DNA from: Fulvivirga sediminis
Lineage (GTDB): Bacteria; Bacteroidota; Bacteroidia; Cytophagales; Cyclobacteriaceae
Length of the DNA stretch: 64,000 bases
Assembly (NCBI RefSeq): GCF_016757215.1
Contig: NZ_JAESIY010000007.1
Coordinates: 1-64,000 of the forward strand
Direction: 5' to 3'
A model generated the notes under the pieces. That model saw only the letters and a list, made by a program, of their open reading frames with translations. It was not told where the DNA came from and made no database searches. Shown one piece after another: positions 26,383 to 34,760 of this stretch. The position numbers and the translations under genes were made by a program. Each line of letters opens with the position of its first letter. The stretch's first letter is position 1.

Positions 26383-26835
26383 ATGAAAACATATATTTAT
26401 CTGATTATTAGCTTATTATTATTTTCTGCATGTGAAGCAAATAGAGCTACTAATAAGGAGAATGATAGCAATACCATTAGTGCGTGCAGTGATATTACTA
26501 TTAATGATGACACCAATGGAGTCGCCAATTATGAAGTACTTTCTGCTACCATAGATCAAGCTAAGCTCTTGTTAAACATCAGACATTCAGGAGGATGTAA
26601 GGATATTTCCTATAATCTAATTACCAACGGAGTTTTTAGAGAATCGATCCCCGTACAGTTAGATGTTGATTTAGTCTTTTCTGAGGAAGATCAATGTGAA
26701 GCATTAATTGAAAAACAACTATGCTTTAACATGTCCACCCTAACGGAGCTGTATAAAGACAATTATCAGACCGACTCTGGCAAAATAATACTCCAATTAG
26801 CTCATAGTGAAAACTCTCTTGTATACAGCTTTTAA
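26383..26835 (+). CDS. Hypothetical lipoprotein
   Basis: A 150-residue protein with a clean lipoprotein signal (YLIISLLLFSAC). The mature part has several cysteines (SACSDI, GGCKDI, QCEALIEKQLC) and a pattern of short beta strands (LLLNIRHSGGCKD, VQLDVDLVF). I recognise no family. Probably anchored in the outer or inner membrane facing the periplasm. It stands alone, flanked by repeat-rich DNA; the next gene starts 70 bp downstream on the same strand. Confidence 0.7.
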   Translation: MKTYIYLIISLLLFSACEANRATNKENDSNTISACSDITINDDTNGVANYEVLSATIDQAKLLLNIRHSGGCKDISYNLITNGVFRESIPVQLDVDLVFSEEDQCEALIEKQLCFNMSTLTELYKDNYQTDSGKIILQLAHSENSLVYSF

Positions 26836-26904
26836 ACCATTTGATTTATTAAATGAGAGATAGAAGTTGCTGGTTGGTAGCTATAGTAAGTTAAAAAAAG
26901 GAAT

Positions 26905-27222
26905 ATGGCTTCAAAGATGAGTGGTTTGTTACTCTTTAAGCAAATAAGTTCTGTATTAACAATCGTCTTTTTTCTATCACTTATTTACTTTGCGATATCA
27001 GTTTTTAATATTAAGGTCAGTGAGAAATATGAGGTCGATCACAGTAGAACTGTATCTAACATCAAAAAGATTAATGACCTAGAAGATATTAATCAACTAG
27101 AAAAAGAGCTAAAAAATGAACTTGCCATTTACAAGGAATATCTCATATACAATATTGTGCTATTTTTATTCTTTTTTATTGTTTATGGCATAATGAATAT
27201 AATGTTATCGTGGCGTTCTTAA
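26905..27222 (+). CDS. Small hypothetical membrane protein
   Basis: A 105-residue protein with an N-terminal hydrophobic segment (SVLTIVFFLSLIYFAISVF), a charged ~50-residue middle (KKINDLEDINQLEKELKNE, probably coiled coil) and a C-terminal segment (YNIVLFLFFFIVYGIMNIM). A hairpin with both ends in the membrane is the simplest topology. No family recognised. It may share a transcript with the lipoprotein 70 bp upstream. Confidence 0.6.
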   Translation: MASKMSGLLLFKQISSVLTIVFFLSLIYFAISVFNIKVSEKYEVDHSRTVSNIKKINDLEDINQLEKELKNELAIYKEYLIYNIVLFLFFFIVYGIMNIMLSWRS

Positions 27223-27238
27223 GCACTTGATATAAAAC

Positions 27239-27354
27239 CGTCATTCCTGAATGATGGAGCGTTAGCGCCATGATATCAGGAATCTCACTGCTCAGTAAGC
27301 AGTGACAGAATAACGAGACTCTGGCACCCCGCTTCATTACCACTCGTATGACAG
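27239..27354 (+). repeat. Dispersed repeat, CGTCATTCC family, second copy
   Basis: Same layout as 25711-25824: CGTCATTCCTGAAT at left, GATATCAGGAATCTCACTG in the middle, CGTATGACAG at right, with divergence in the second half. Confidence 0.7.
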
Positions 27355-27540
27355 TGTAGATTTTCATACATTTTTTGTGAAAGTTATAAGCGATGATTAA
27401 AATCACTGGTCATCTCTAGACCTAACATTTGTTTCAACCGCACCAAGAAGAATGATATATCATTGGATTAAAAGGATGCATTAATCTATACTTTTAAGTT
27501 AGACATTTCAAATACCAGCCAACTTGGATTATCTAGTCTT

Positions 27541-27726
27541 TACCTTCCATAGCTGAGGTTCCTTACTTTTTTGCAATAGATCAAAAAAGTAACAAAAAAC
27601 TCTTTCTTGCTGTGAGGTCTTCCGCTCAATGAAGCATTTCATGGCCATGAACTGCCACTAAGGACTTGAGAAAAACCTCCTTATCAATCCTATTTCACCT
27701 CACGACGGTACAGCAAGATCAAACCA
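27541..27726 (+). repeat. Palindromic dispersed repeat, copy 2
   Basis: About 180 bp aligned with 1283-1470: TTCCTTACTTTTTTGCAATA, then CAAAAAAGTAACAAAAAACT, TTGCTGTGAGGTCTTCCGCT, GCCACTAAGGACTTGAGA and CACGACGGTACAGCAAGA. The order and spacing of all blocks are kept. Confidence 0.8.
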
Positions 27727-27837
27727 CTGCCGAGTCACATTGAGCCGTGTCGAAATGTAGACGACCGGTACGGATTCATGATTTAAATAGATCTCAATTA
27801 TGGGGACCTTTACATACTAGGTACCATTTGCTTATAC

Positions 27838-28060
27838 CGTCATCTCGACCAAAGGAGAGATCTATGTATTCAAATAGAAAAACAGGTTCAAACCACAGAT
27901 ACATTCGTTAATCCACTGCCTATATATCATCACCTTATTCCCTTACTATTTTACTGTAAGGTCTTCTGCTCACTGAAGCATTTCATAGCCATGAGCTGCC
28001 ACTAAGGACTTGAGAAAAACCTCCTTATCAATCCTAAGTCACTAAAATACAGCAAGATAA
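27838..28060 (+). repeat. Repeat fragments: AGGAG family then palindromic repeat copy 3
   Basis: 27838-27895 carries GTCATCTCGACCAAAGGAG then AGATCTATG. From ~27940 a shortened third copy of the palindromic repeat follows (GTAAGGTCTTCTGCTCAC, GCCACTAAGGACTTGAGAAA, ACAGCAAGA), lacking the TTACTTTTTT hairpin. The 1 kb from 27223 to 28227 holds no credible gene. Confidence 0.7.
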
Positions 28061-28227
28061 CATAATCAATCTAGCTGCTTAGTAAGCAGTATCAGAATAC
28101 CAGCAACTTCCTCCAATTTTACTGTTTTCAAAGAATGCAGAGCAAGAAATCTGCTTATCACTGTCTTTTTTATCATTTATTCCTAACATTGGATCGTACA
28201 TGGAGCAGCTATTCAAAATCACCCCAT

Positions 28228-28935
28228 ATGGCTAAAGATAAACCCCGTTTGGCACGACTCACGGCCATTATTACTCAGCTACAATCAAAAAGACTGGTAA
28301 CAGCTCGTGACATTGCCGATAAGCACAATATTAGCATTAGAACGGTATACCGAGATATCAGAACATTAGAGCAGTCTGGTATACCGGTGATCACCGAAGA
28401 GGGCAGAGGCTATACTATTATGAAAGGGTATAACCTTCCTCCAATCATGTTTTCGGAGGAAGAAGCGAATGCTCTGATCACGGCAGAACAAATTATTAGG
28501 AACAACCCGGATCAATCCTTGATAAAGGCCTATAAAAGTGCTACGGAAAAGATACGCTCCACCATGCGCTATACGCAAAAGGAAAAAGTAGATCTGTTAA
28601 GCCGGAGATTACAAGTAAGGAATTATAATCTGGATAATCCAGGCAGTGACCATCTCATAAAAATTCAAACAGCCATCATTGAGTATCGTTTGGTGAGCAT
28701 TAAATATCATTCTCTTCAAAATAAAAGTACGGAAAGGCAGATAGAACCTTTTGCTCTAGTACAAACACAAGAAAACTGGGTATTAATAGCTCACTGCAGG
28801 TTGAGAGAAGATTTCAGGTCATTTCGTCTAGATTGTATTAAAGAATTAAAGGTTCATGACGAAACATTTGATCCTCATGATATCAGTTTGGAAAAATATT
28901 TTGAAGAACTCTCTAAAAAATGGACCAACCCCTGA
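28228..28935 (+). CDS. HTH-WYL transcriptional regulator (YafY type)
   Basis: A 235-residue regulator from ATG 28228. The frame extends upstream to 28135 but that part has no family resemblance. The N-terminal winged helix is RLTAIITQLQSKRLVTARDIA with recognition region ISIRTVYRDIRTLEQSGIPV. The C-terminal WYL domain carries the strand ENWVLIAHCRLREDFRSFRLD. WYL domains sense small ligands or nucleic acids. It lies 53 bp upstream of a GyrI-like effector-binding protein on the same strand, a combination often found together, and the two probably form one regulatory unit. Confidence 0.9.
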   Translation: MAKDKPRLARLTAIITQLQSKRLVTARDIADKHNISIRTVYRDIRTLEQSGIPVITEEGRGYTIMKGYNLPPIMFSEEEANALITAEQIIRNNPDQSLIKAYKSATEKIRSTMRYTQKEKVDLLSRRLQVRNYNLDNPGSDHLIKIQTAIIEYRLVSIKYHSLQNKSTERQIEPFALVQTQENWVLIAHCRLREDFRSFRLDCIKELKVHDETFDPHDISLEKYFEELSKKWTNP

Positions 28936-28988
28936 CATACCTGTGACACCACCACGATTTAGCTTTGCCATAAACTAATATAAAAACA

Positions 28989-29456
28989 ATGAACAAGATT
29001 AAAATTGAACCTTTCAAGGTAATGGGGATCAAGGTAAGAACCTCCAATGTAACTGGTAATTCGGCTGAGGATATTGGTGGGCTATGGCAAAAATTCATAT
29101 CAGAAAACGTGGCGGAAAAAATTCCAGGTCGTGTAGACAATGAAGTGCTTTCTATTTACACTAATTACGAAGGTGACCACACTAAGCCTTATGATACCAT
29201 TATTGGCTGCAGAGTTCAAAGCATAGATGAAGTGCCTGATGGTATGGTGTCGCAGGCTTTTGAGGGGGGCATATATGTCAAATTTGTAGCTGAAGGAAAT
29301 CTGGATGAAGGAGTAATTTATGATAAATGGCTTGAAATATGGGACATAGATCTAGATAGGGATTTTATTGCAGATTTTGAAGTATTTGGAAATAAAGCCA
29401 TGAACAGAGAGAATGCCAAGGTGGATATCTACATAGGGCTATCAGATCAGGCCTAA
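28989..29456 (+). CDS. GyrI-like / effector-binding domain protein
   Basis: A 155-residue stand-alone GyrI-like domain (AraC/BmrR effector-binding fold). IKIEPFKVMGIKVRTSN at the start, GLWQKFISE, DNEVLSIYTNYEGDHTKPYD and YDKWLEIWDID match the family pattern. Such proteins bind small hydrophobic or cationic compounds in a cavity around a central acidic residue. It has no DNA-binding domain and follows the WYL regulator. A terminator hairpin follows its stop. Confidence 0.88.
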   Translation: MNKIKIEPFKVMGIKVRTSNVTGNSAEDIGGLWQKFISENVAEKIPGRVDNEVLSIYTNYEGDHTKPYDTIIGCRVQSIDEVPDGMVSQAFEGGIYVKFVAEGNLDEGVIYDKWLEIWDIDLDRDFIADFEVFGNKAMNRENAKVDIYIGLSDQA

Positions 29457-29502
29457 GATTAGTCATGCATTACTAATTAAGTGCTTTTCTATTAATTAAG
29501 CA

Positions 29503-29537
29503 TAAAGTATAGCATCAATATCCGTTGCTATACTTTA
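29503..29537 (+). terminator. Hairpin terminator of the WYL/GyrI operon
   Basis: Perfect 12 bp arms TAAAGTATAGCA and TGCTATACTTTA with an 11 nt loop. The following T-content is low (TTGCTTT), so it may need help or act only as an RNA 3' end stabiliser. Confidence 0.65.
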
Positions 29538-29931
29538 TTGCTTTGGGCGGTAAGGCCTCCGATCCTCTTAAAAATAGAGCATTCCCACTCCAAAAATTAC
29601 GCACTTATAACCATTGACCAATTCACCTTAACTACAGATCATCTCAAGAAAGTTTGGCTTCCTATCACTATTTACACCCTCAGTATTTTCTTTCAAATTG
29701 AGCATTTTTCTTACCTCATCTTAATCAGCTCCAGCTAACACTACAGCCGCATGAGGTCTCATCATCTCTCTACTAATTATTGCTTAATTCTCCCTAAAAG
29801 AACAAATAAATACCACTTTTTGAAACAATAGTGATGAGAGATTGAACATTTGTGCGCTTGCTACTCGACCAGATATCCAACCTTTGTTAGGACTATACAT
29901 ATAACATTAAACCATTTAATTTTTATTAAGA
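29538..29931. other. Leader region upstream of susC-like gene
   Basis: About 390 bp with no credible gene; a 66-codon frame at 29538-29738 has no family features. It must contain the promoter for the SusC/SusD operon. ACCTTTGT near 29880 resembles a -7 box but lacks the leading TA. Confidence 0.5.
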
Positions 29932-32900
29932 ATGAAACAAAACTTACTTAAACCGGTAAGGGCTACGGGAGGATCATCTTACCATGCAGGTAAGGTGCAC
30001 GCCTTCACCAAGCCTTTACTTATCATTTTTATGATGGTATTTTTTACGCATGTTTCTCAGGCGCAGCATGTGGTATCTGGTACAGTAATATCAGGTGCTG
30101 AGCAAGTGGGCATGCCTGGCGTTTCGGTATTGATAAAGGGTACAAGCACTGGTGTAACTACAGATGGAGATGGTAGTTACTCTGTAAGTGTGCCCAATGA
30201 GAATTCTGTTTTGATATTCTCCTTTATTGGGTATAAATCTCAAGAAGTATCGGTAAGCGGTAGAAGCACTATAGACATCAGTTTGGAAGATGATATTAGC
30301 CAGCTGGATGAAATAGTGGTAGTGGGCTATGGTACTCAGAAAAAGTCTGAAGTAACCAGTGCCGTTGCTAGTGTAAAGGCTGAAGAATTTACTGCTGGAG
30401 CCATGAGAGATGCCTCAGAGCTCATTAAAGGTAAAGTGGCCGGACTTGACATTACCAATGGTTCGGGAGATCCTTCTGCCAGCGCTAATATATTTCTGCG
30501 TGGCGTGTCTACCCTTCAGGGTTCTACGTCGCCATTGATATTGATAGACGGTGTGCCTGGTAGCTTTAACACAGTATCTCCGGCTGATATTGCCTCGATA
30601 GATGTTTTAAAAGATGCATCTGCTGCGGCCATATATGGAACCAGAGGAGCTAATGGTGTGATTTTGATTACAACCAAAGGCGGCAGAAGGTATACACCTG
30701 CCACCATTACTTACTCACATTATTCAGCCATTTCTAAGCAATTTAATCAACCAGAATTTTTAACAGCAAGCGAATACCTGGAGTATGCTAAAGATTTTGA
30801 TTTTGAAAACAAGTTTATAGAAGAAGCTGAGAATAATGGAGGAGTTTCTGATACCGATTGGCTTGATGAAATAAGCAGAACTGGGTACATTCAAAATCAT
30901 AACCTTATGATCCAAGGAGGTACTGAGACTACAACATATTCTGCTAGTGTAAACTATATGAATCAGGAAGGAGTATTTAAAGGATCTGATAATGAGGAGT
31001 TAAGAGTTAACTTAAACTTAGACCAGTACTTTTTTGATGATAAGCTAAAAATAGGTTTCAATTTTTTAAGAGGCACTCAAAAGATTGGTTCATTGGGAGA
31101 CGGCAAGTCATTCAATGCGCTAATTTATAGAAATGCGCTTATCAGGAACCCATTACTCAATATTAAAGATGATAACGACAACTGGATAGAAACTTCTCGC
31201 TTACAATATATTAATCCGGTAGGTATGTTAGAAGAAACAGAAGGTGAGCTCACCAATAACTGGACTAGGTTTACTTCTAACATCTCTTTGTATTTGCTAG
31301 ACAATTGGGAGACTAACCTAATGTTAGCAACCGATAGAAGCAATAACTTTAGAGGATATTATGAAACCAGCAAGCATTACTATTCCGTGTCAAAATCTAA
31401 TAGAGCCGGTTTTGGTTCCAGGGCAGATGATCAGCTACGTACAGATTATTTAGAGTTAACTTCAAAATATTCTAAAAGCTTTGGCGCGCACAATATCAGC
31501 CTAATGGCAGGATACAGCTATCAGTACAATGTAAATGAAGGAGGTTGGGCTAATAACTATGACTTTCCTACAGATGCCTATAGCTATCATAATTTAGAAG
31601 CAGGAAGAGCTCTTTTGCGTGGAGAGGCAGGAATGGATAGTTATAAAAACGATAACACTTTAGTGGGTTTCTTCGGAAGGCTCAAATATGGTTTCGATAA
31701 TAGGTTTGATATATTAGCCAGTGTAAGAAGAGAGGCTTCTTCTAAATTCGGAGATAATTATAAATGGGGTACCTTTCCATCAGTATCTGCTGGCTGGACT
31801 ATCAGTAATGAGGCTTTTATGGATAACTTATCATTAGTAAGTTTCTTAAAGCTAAGGGCGGGTTATGGTGTTACGGGCGTAATCCCTACTCAGTCCTATT
31901 TATCCAAACCTCTGCTTTCGTATTACGGAGACTATTTCTATTACAATGGTGCGTGGATTAATGCCTTAGAGGCTGTTAGAAACCCCAATGCTGACCTTAA
32001 ATGGGAGCGATCAGGAGAAATAAATATAGGAGTAGATTTTGGTCTGTTAGAGGGCAGAATCAGTGGTAGCATTGATTTCTATAACAAGAAAACCAAGGAC
32101 TTATTGTGGGAGTACGCCGTGCCACAGCCTCCAAACGTATACCCTTCTACCTTAGCAAATGTGGGAGAGATGCAAAATAAAGGTATTGAAATATTACTAG
32201 AAGCTTCTCCTGTTAGATCTAACAATTTTCAATGGAACACCACTCTTACATTTTCTCACAATAAAAATGAGTTGCTTTCATTGTCTAACGATTTATACGA
32301 GCAAGAAGGAGACTTTATTGATGAGTATGGGGTAGGAGATCCTATTTCTACGGTTTCACATAGATTGGAGCCGGGCCAGCCTATCGGGAATTTCTGGGGG
32401 CTTAAGTCAGTAGATATCAACGAAGATGGTTTGTGGGTAATAGAATTGCCTAATGGAGAAACAGAAGTAATGCAGAGTAATGCCTTTTCAATTAATGACA
32501 ATAAGCAATATTTAGGAAATGGCATACCAAAATACCGAGCAGGATGGACTAACACATTTAAATACAAAAATTTTGATTTAAGTGTGGTGCTAAATGGAGC
32601 ATTTGGATTTCAGCTAATGAACCAGCAAAGAATGTTTTATGAAAACCCTAATATCAATTATAATGTGTTAAAGTCTGCTATGGACGACGTATATGGCAAG
32701 AGAAGATTAGGCTATAAAAGCCAAACTTTTGTAAGCTACTACATAGAAGATGCTGACTACGTAAAATTAGAGAACGCCACTTTAGGCTATTCAGTGGATA
32801 TGTCAAATGTTAAATTTGTGAATTCCTTACGGTTTTATGTGTCAGGATCCAATTTGGCTATTATCACGAATTACAAAGGGTCAGACCCTGAGGTGCCTAG

Positions 32901-32988
32901 AAATGACTTAAGAACACAAGGTATCGACAATAGAGATAAGTTCCCTTCTGTCAGGACCTACACTTTAGGTGTTAATGTAAACTTCTAA
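29932..32988 (+). CDS. SusC/RagA-type TonB-dependent outer membrane transporter
   Basis: A 1018-residue TonB-linked outer-membrane transporter. A signal peptide follows a long polar N-terminus (LLIIFMMVFFTHVSQAQ). Next come a carboxypeptidase-D-like domain (VSGTVISGAEQVGMPGVSVLI to IDISLEDD), the TonB-box region DEIVVVGYGTQKKSEVT, and a plug with RGVSTLQGSTSPLILIDGVP and AAIYGTRGANGVILITTKGG. A ~22-strand barrel ends in VRTYTLGVNVNF with the terminal Phe. It imports oligomers together with its SusD partner 10 bp downstream. No glycosidase or ECF sigma/anti-sigma pair adjoins it. The gene two positions downstream encodes a peptidase-like lipoprotein, so the substrate may be a peptide or glycoprotein (inference). 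Confidence 0.95.
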   Translation: MKQNLLKPVRATGGSSYHAGKVHAFTKPLLIIFMMVFFTHVSQAQHVVSGTVISGAEQVGMPGVSVLIKGTSTGVTTDGDGSYSVSVPNENSVLIFSFIGYKSQEVSVSGRSTIDISLEDDISQLDEIVVVGYGTQKKSEVTSAVASVKAEEFTAGAMRDASELIKGKVAGLDITNGSGDPSASANIFLRGVSTLQGSTSPLILIDGVPGSFNTVSPADIASIDVLKDASAAAIYGTRGANGVILITTKGGRRYTPATITYSHYSAISKQFNQPEFLTASEYLEYAKDFDFENKFIEEAENNGGVSDTDWLDEISRTGYIQNHNLMIQGGTETTTYSASVNYMNQEGVFKGSDNEELRVNLNLDQYFFDDKLKIGFNFLRGTQKIGSLGDGKSFNALIYRNALIRNPLLNIKDDNDNWIETSRLQYINPVGMLEETEGELTNNWTRFTSNISLYLLDNWETNLMLATDRSNNFRGYYETSKHYYSVSKSNRAGFGSRADDQLRTDYLELTSKYSKSFGAHNISLMAGYSYQYNVNEGGWANNYDFPTDAYSYHNLEAGRALLRGEAGMDSYKNDNTLVGFFGRLKYGFDNRFDILASVRREASSKFGDNYKWGTFPSVSAGWTISNEAFMDNLSLVSFLKLRAGYGVTGVIPTQSYLSKPLLSYYGDYFYYNGAWINALEAVRNPNADLKWERSGEINIGVDFGLLEGRISGSIDFYNKKTKDLLWEYAVPQPPNVYPSTLANVGEMQNKGIEILLEASPVRSNNFQWNTTLTFSHNKNELLSLSNDLYEQEGDFIDEYGVGDPISTVSHRLEPGQPIGNFWGLKSVDINEDGLWVIELPNGETEVMQSNAFSINDNKQYLGNGIPKYRAGWTNTFKYKNFDLSVVLNGAFGFQLMNQQRMFYENPNINYNVLKSAMDDVYGKRRLGYKSQTFVSYYIEDADYVKLENATLGYSVDMSNVKFVNSLRFYVSGSNLAIITNYKGSDPEVPRNDLRTQGIDNRDKFPSVRTYTLGVNVNF

Positions 32989-32998
32989 ACCGAAAATT

Positions 32999-34594
32999 AT
33001 GAAATTATTGAATATAAAATGTTGGGTGGCAGGCCTCTTACTTACCACTGTTTTTTCATCATGTACTGATATGGATGAAAACTTATATGATGAGGTTTCT
33101 GCCGATGATACAGAGTTTACCGTAGATGATCTGCCAACTATAATTGGCCCTGCTTATATCAGTATGAGAGAATTGTACTGGGGGTGGGAAGGTATGTTAG
33201 ATATCTACGAAGAATCATCAGATTTAATAGTAACCCCTTACAGGGTGAGCATTGGCTGGGGAGATTTGTATTTAGATATGCACAAGCACAGCTGGGGACC
33301 CACCATTAATCATGCTAATAACATGTGGGTGAGAGCTTACAATGGAATAACTGAATGTAATAAGGCGATTTACATCATAGAAAACTTAGAGGATGCCGGT
33401 AATACGGATGCCGAAATATATGAATTGAGAGCTTTAAGAGCATTTTATTATTACTTGTTATATGACAACTTCAGAAACATTCCCATTGTAAAACGATATG
33501 ATGTTCCTGATGGCTTTATACCTGAGCAGGAAGAGAGTGCTGATGTTTATAAATTTGTAGAATCTGAGTTGTTGGAGGCGATGCCCTACTTAAGTGAGGA
33601 GAATAACGTAGAGACCTATGGAAGATTTACAACCTGGGCAGCTAAAATGACATTGGCTAAATTATATCTCAATTCCAGCGTTTATATACAGCAAGCAAGG
33701 TGGGATGATGCTATAAAGCAAATAGATGATATTATTGCCAGTGGAAAATTCGATCTTTTACCAAGCTATGCTGATAATTTTGCTGTAGAAAATGAAAATA
33801 ATGCAGAGGAGATATTTTCTATTCCTTTTGATAGTAAATATTCTAGTATAAATACTCACTATCCGCAAAAGACGCTCTATAAACTAAGTTCTCAGACTTT
33901 TAATATGCCTGAGCCTTGGGGGGGAAGTTGTGCTATACCTCAATTTATAGACACTTACGACGAAGAGGATAGTAGACTGACAGATTCTTGGTTAGGAGGT
34001 CTTCAATACACCGCCTCCGATGAGCCTCTCATGGATGGAGCAAAGCAGTTTGAGTACACTAATTATTTAACAAGTGTAGACTCAGCCTACTATTGGGAAG
34101 GGTATAGATTCGTGAAATATGAAATTCCTGTAGGGTGGTCTTTAGCTCCTGGAAATGACATTCCCATGTTTCGCTATGCTGATGCGTTAATGATAAAAGC
34201 TGAATGTTTATTAAGAAAAGGCCTTTCCGATGAGGCCGCTCAATTAGTGACCCGAGTCAGGGAAAGAAATTTTAAAACCAACCCTGACAAAGCAGTTGTT
34301 ACAGGAGCTCAACTACAAGGTGGCAGCACCTACCAGTATGGAGAATACTTAGAAGGCAAAGTAATTAATCCTGAGGGGGGGGCAGATATTCAGTATGGAA
34401 GGTTTCTTGACGAACTCGCTTGGGAATTTGTTGGAGAGCACCATAGAAAGCAAGATTTAATCCGTTTTGGAGTATACACCACTAAATCTTGGTTGCAAAA
34501 GAAGCCCAGCGATCCGTATCGTATTATATTTCCTATACCCGAACCTCAAAGAAATGCTAATCCCAATTTAGTACAAAATCCAGGGTATAATTAA
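32999..34594 (+). CDS. SusD/RagB family surface lipoprotein
   Basis: A 531-residue SusD-family protein with a lipoprotein signal (LLLTTVFSSC). Tetratricopeptide-like helices are recognisable (EIYELRALRAFYYYLLYDNF, RFTTWAAKMTLAKLYLNSS) and the C-terminus has the usual ALMIKAECLLRKG, ELAWEFVGEHHRKQDLIRFG and YRIIFPIPEPQRNANPNLVQNPGY pattern. It acts as the lid that captures substrate over the SusC barrel. The gene starts 10 bp after susC. An unusual long-arm hairpin lies between its stop and the next gene. Confidence 0.94.
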   Translation: MKLLNIKCWVAGLLLTTVFSSCTDMDENLYDEVSADDTEFTVDDLPTIIGPAYISMRELYWGWEGMLDIYEESSDLIVTPYRVSIGWGDLYLDMHKHSWGPTINHANNMWVRAYNGITECNKAIYIIENLEDAGNTDAEIYELRALRAFYYYLLYDNFRNIPIVKRYDVPDGFIPEQEESADVYKFVESELLEAMPYLSEENNVETYGRFTTWAAKMTLAKLYLNSSVYIQQARWDDAIKQIDDIIASGKFDLLPSYADNFAVENENNAEEIFSIPFDSKYSSINTHYPQKTLYKLSSQTFNMPEPWGGSCAIPQFIDTYDEEDSRLTDSWLGGLQYTASDEPLMDGAKQFEYTNYLTSVDSAYYWEGYRFVKYEIPVGWSLAPGNDIPMFRYADALMIKAECLLRKGLSDEAAQLVTRVRERNFKTNPDKAVVTGAQLQGGSTYQYGEYLEGKVINPEGGADIQYGRFLDELAWEFVGEHHRKQDLIRFGVYTTKSWLQKKPSDPYRIIFPIPEPQRNANPNLVQNPGYN

Positions 34595-34605
34595 TATATT
34601 TGCTA

Positions 34606-34742
34606 AGGATGTATCAGAAGTAGCTACTTCACACTTTAACGTCAAATTAACATTCTGACCTAGGTTATCACTACTGCTAGTGGTAATTACAAGAAGCTTA
34701 ATTGGCCTGAAATGTTACTTTTGATACATCCTCATTTTTTTT
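34606..34742 (+). repeat. Long-arm inverted repeat with T-tract
   Basis: Arms AGGATGTATCAGAAGTA (34606-34622) and TACTTTTGATACATCCT (34716-34732) pair over 17 bp with one G-U-type mismatch. An inner hairpin TTATCACTA / TAGTGGTAA lies between them, and eight T residues follow at 34735-34742. It could be a terminator with a large structured head, an attenuator between susD and the peptidase gene, or a small MITE. It has no coding capacity. Confidence 0.65.
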
Positions 34743-34760
34743 CAACCCTAAACTCATGTT

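Noticed and set aside
29538-29738. 66-codon ORF upstream of susC
   Set aside because: No signal, motif or compositional support; lies in the leader region after a terminator.
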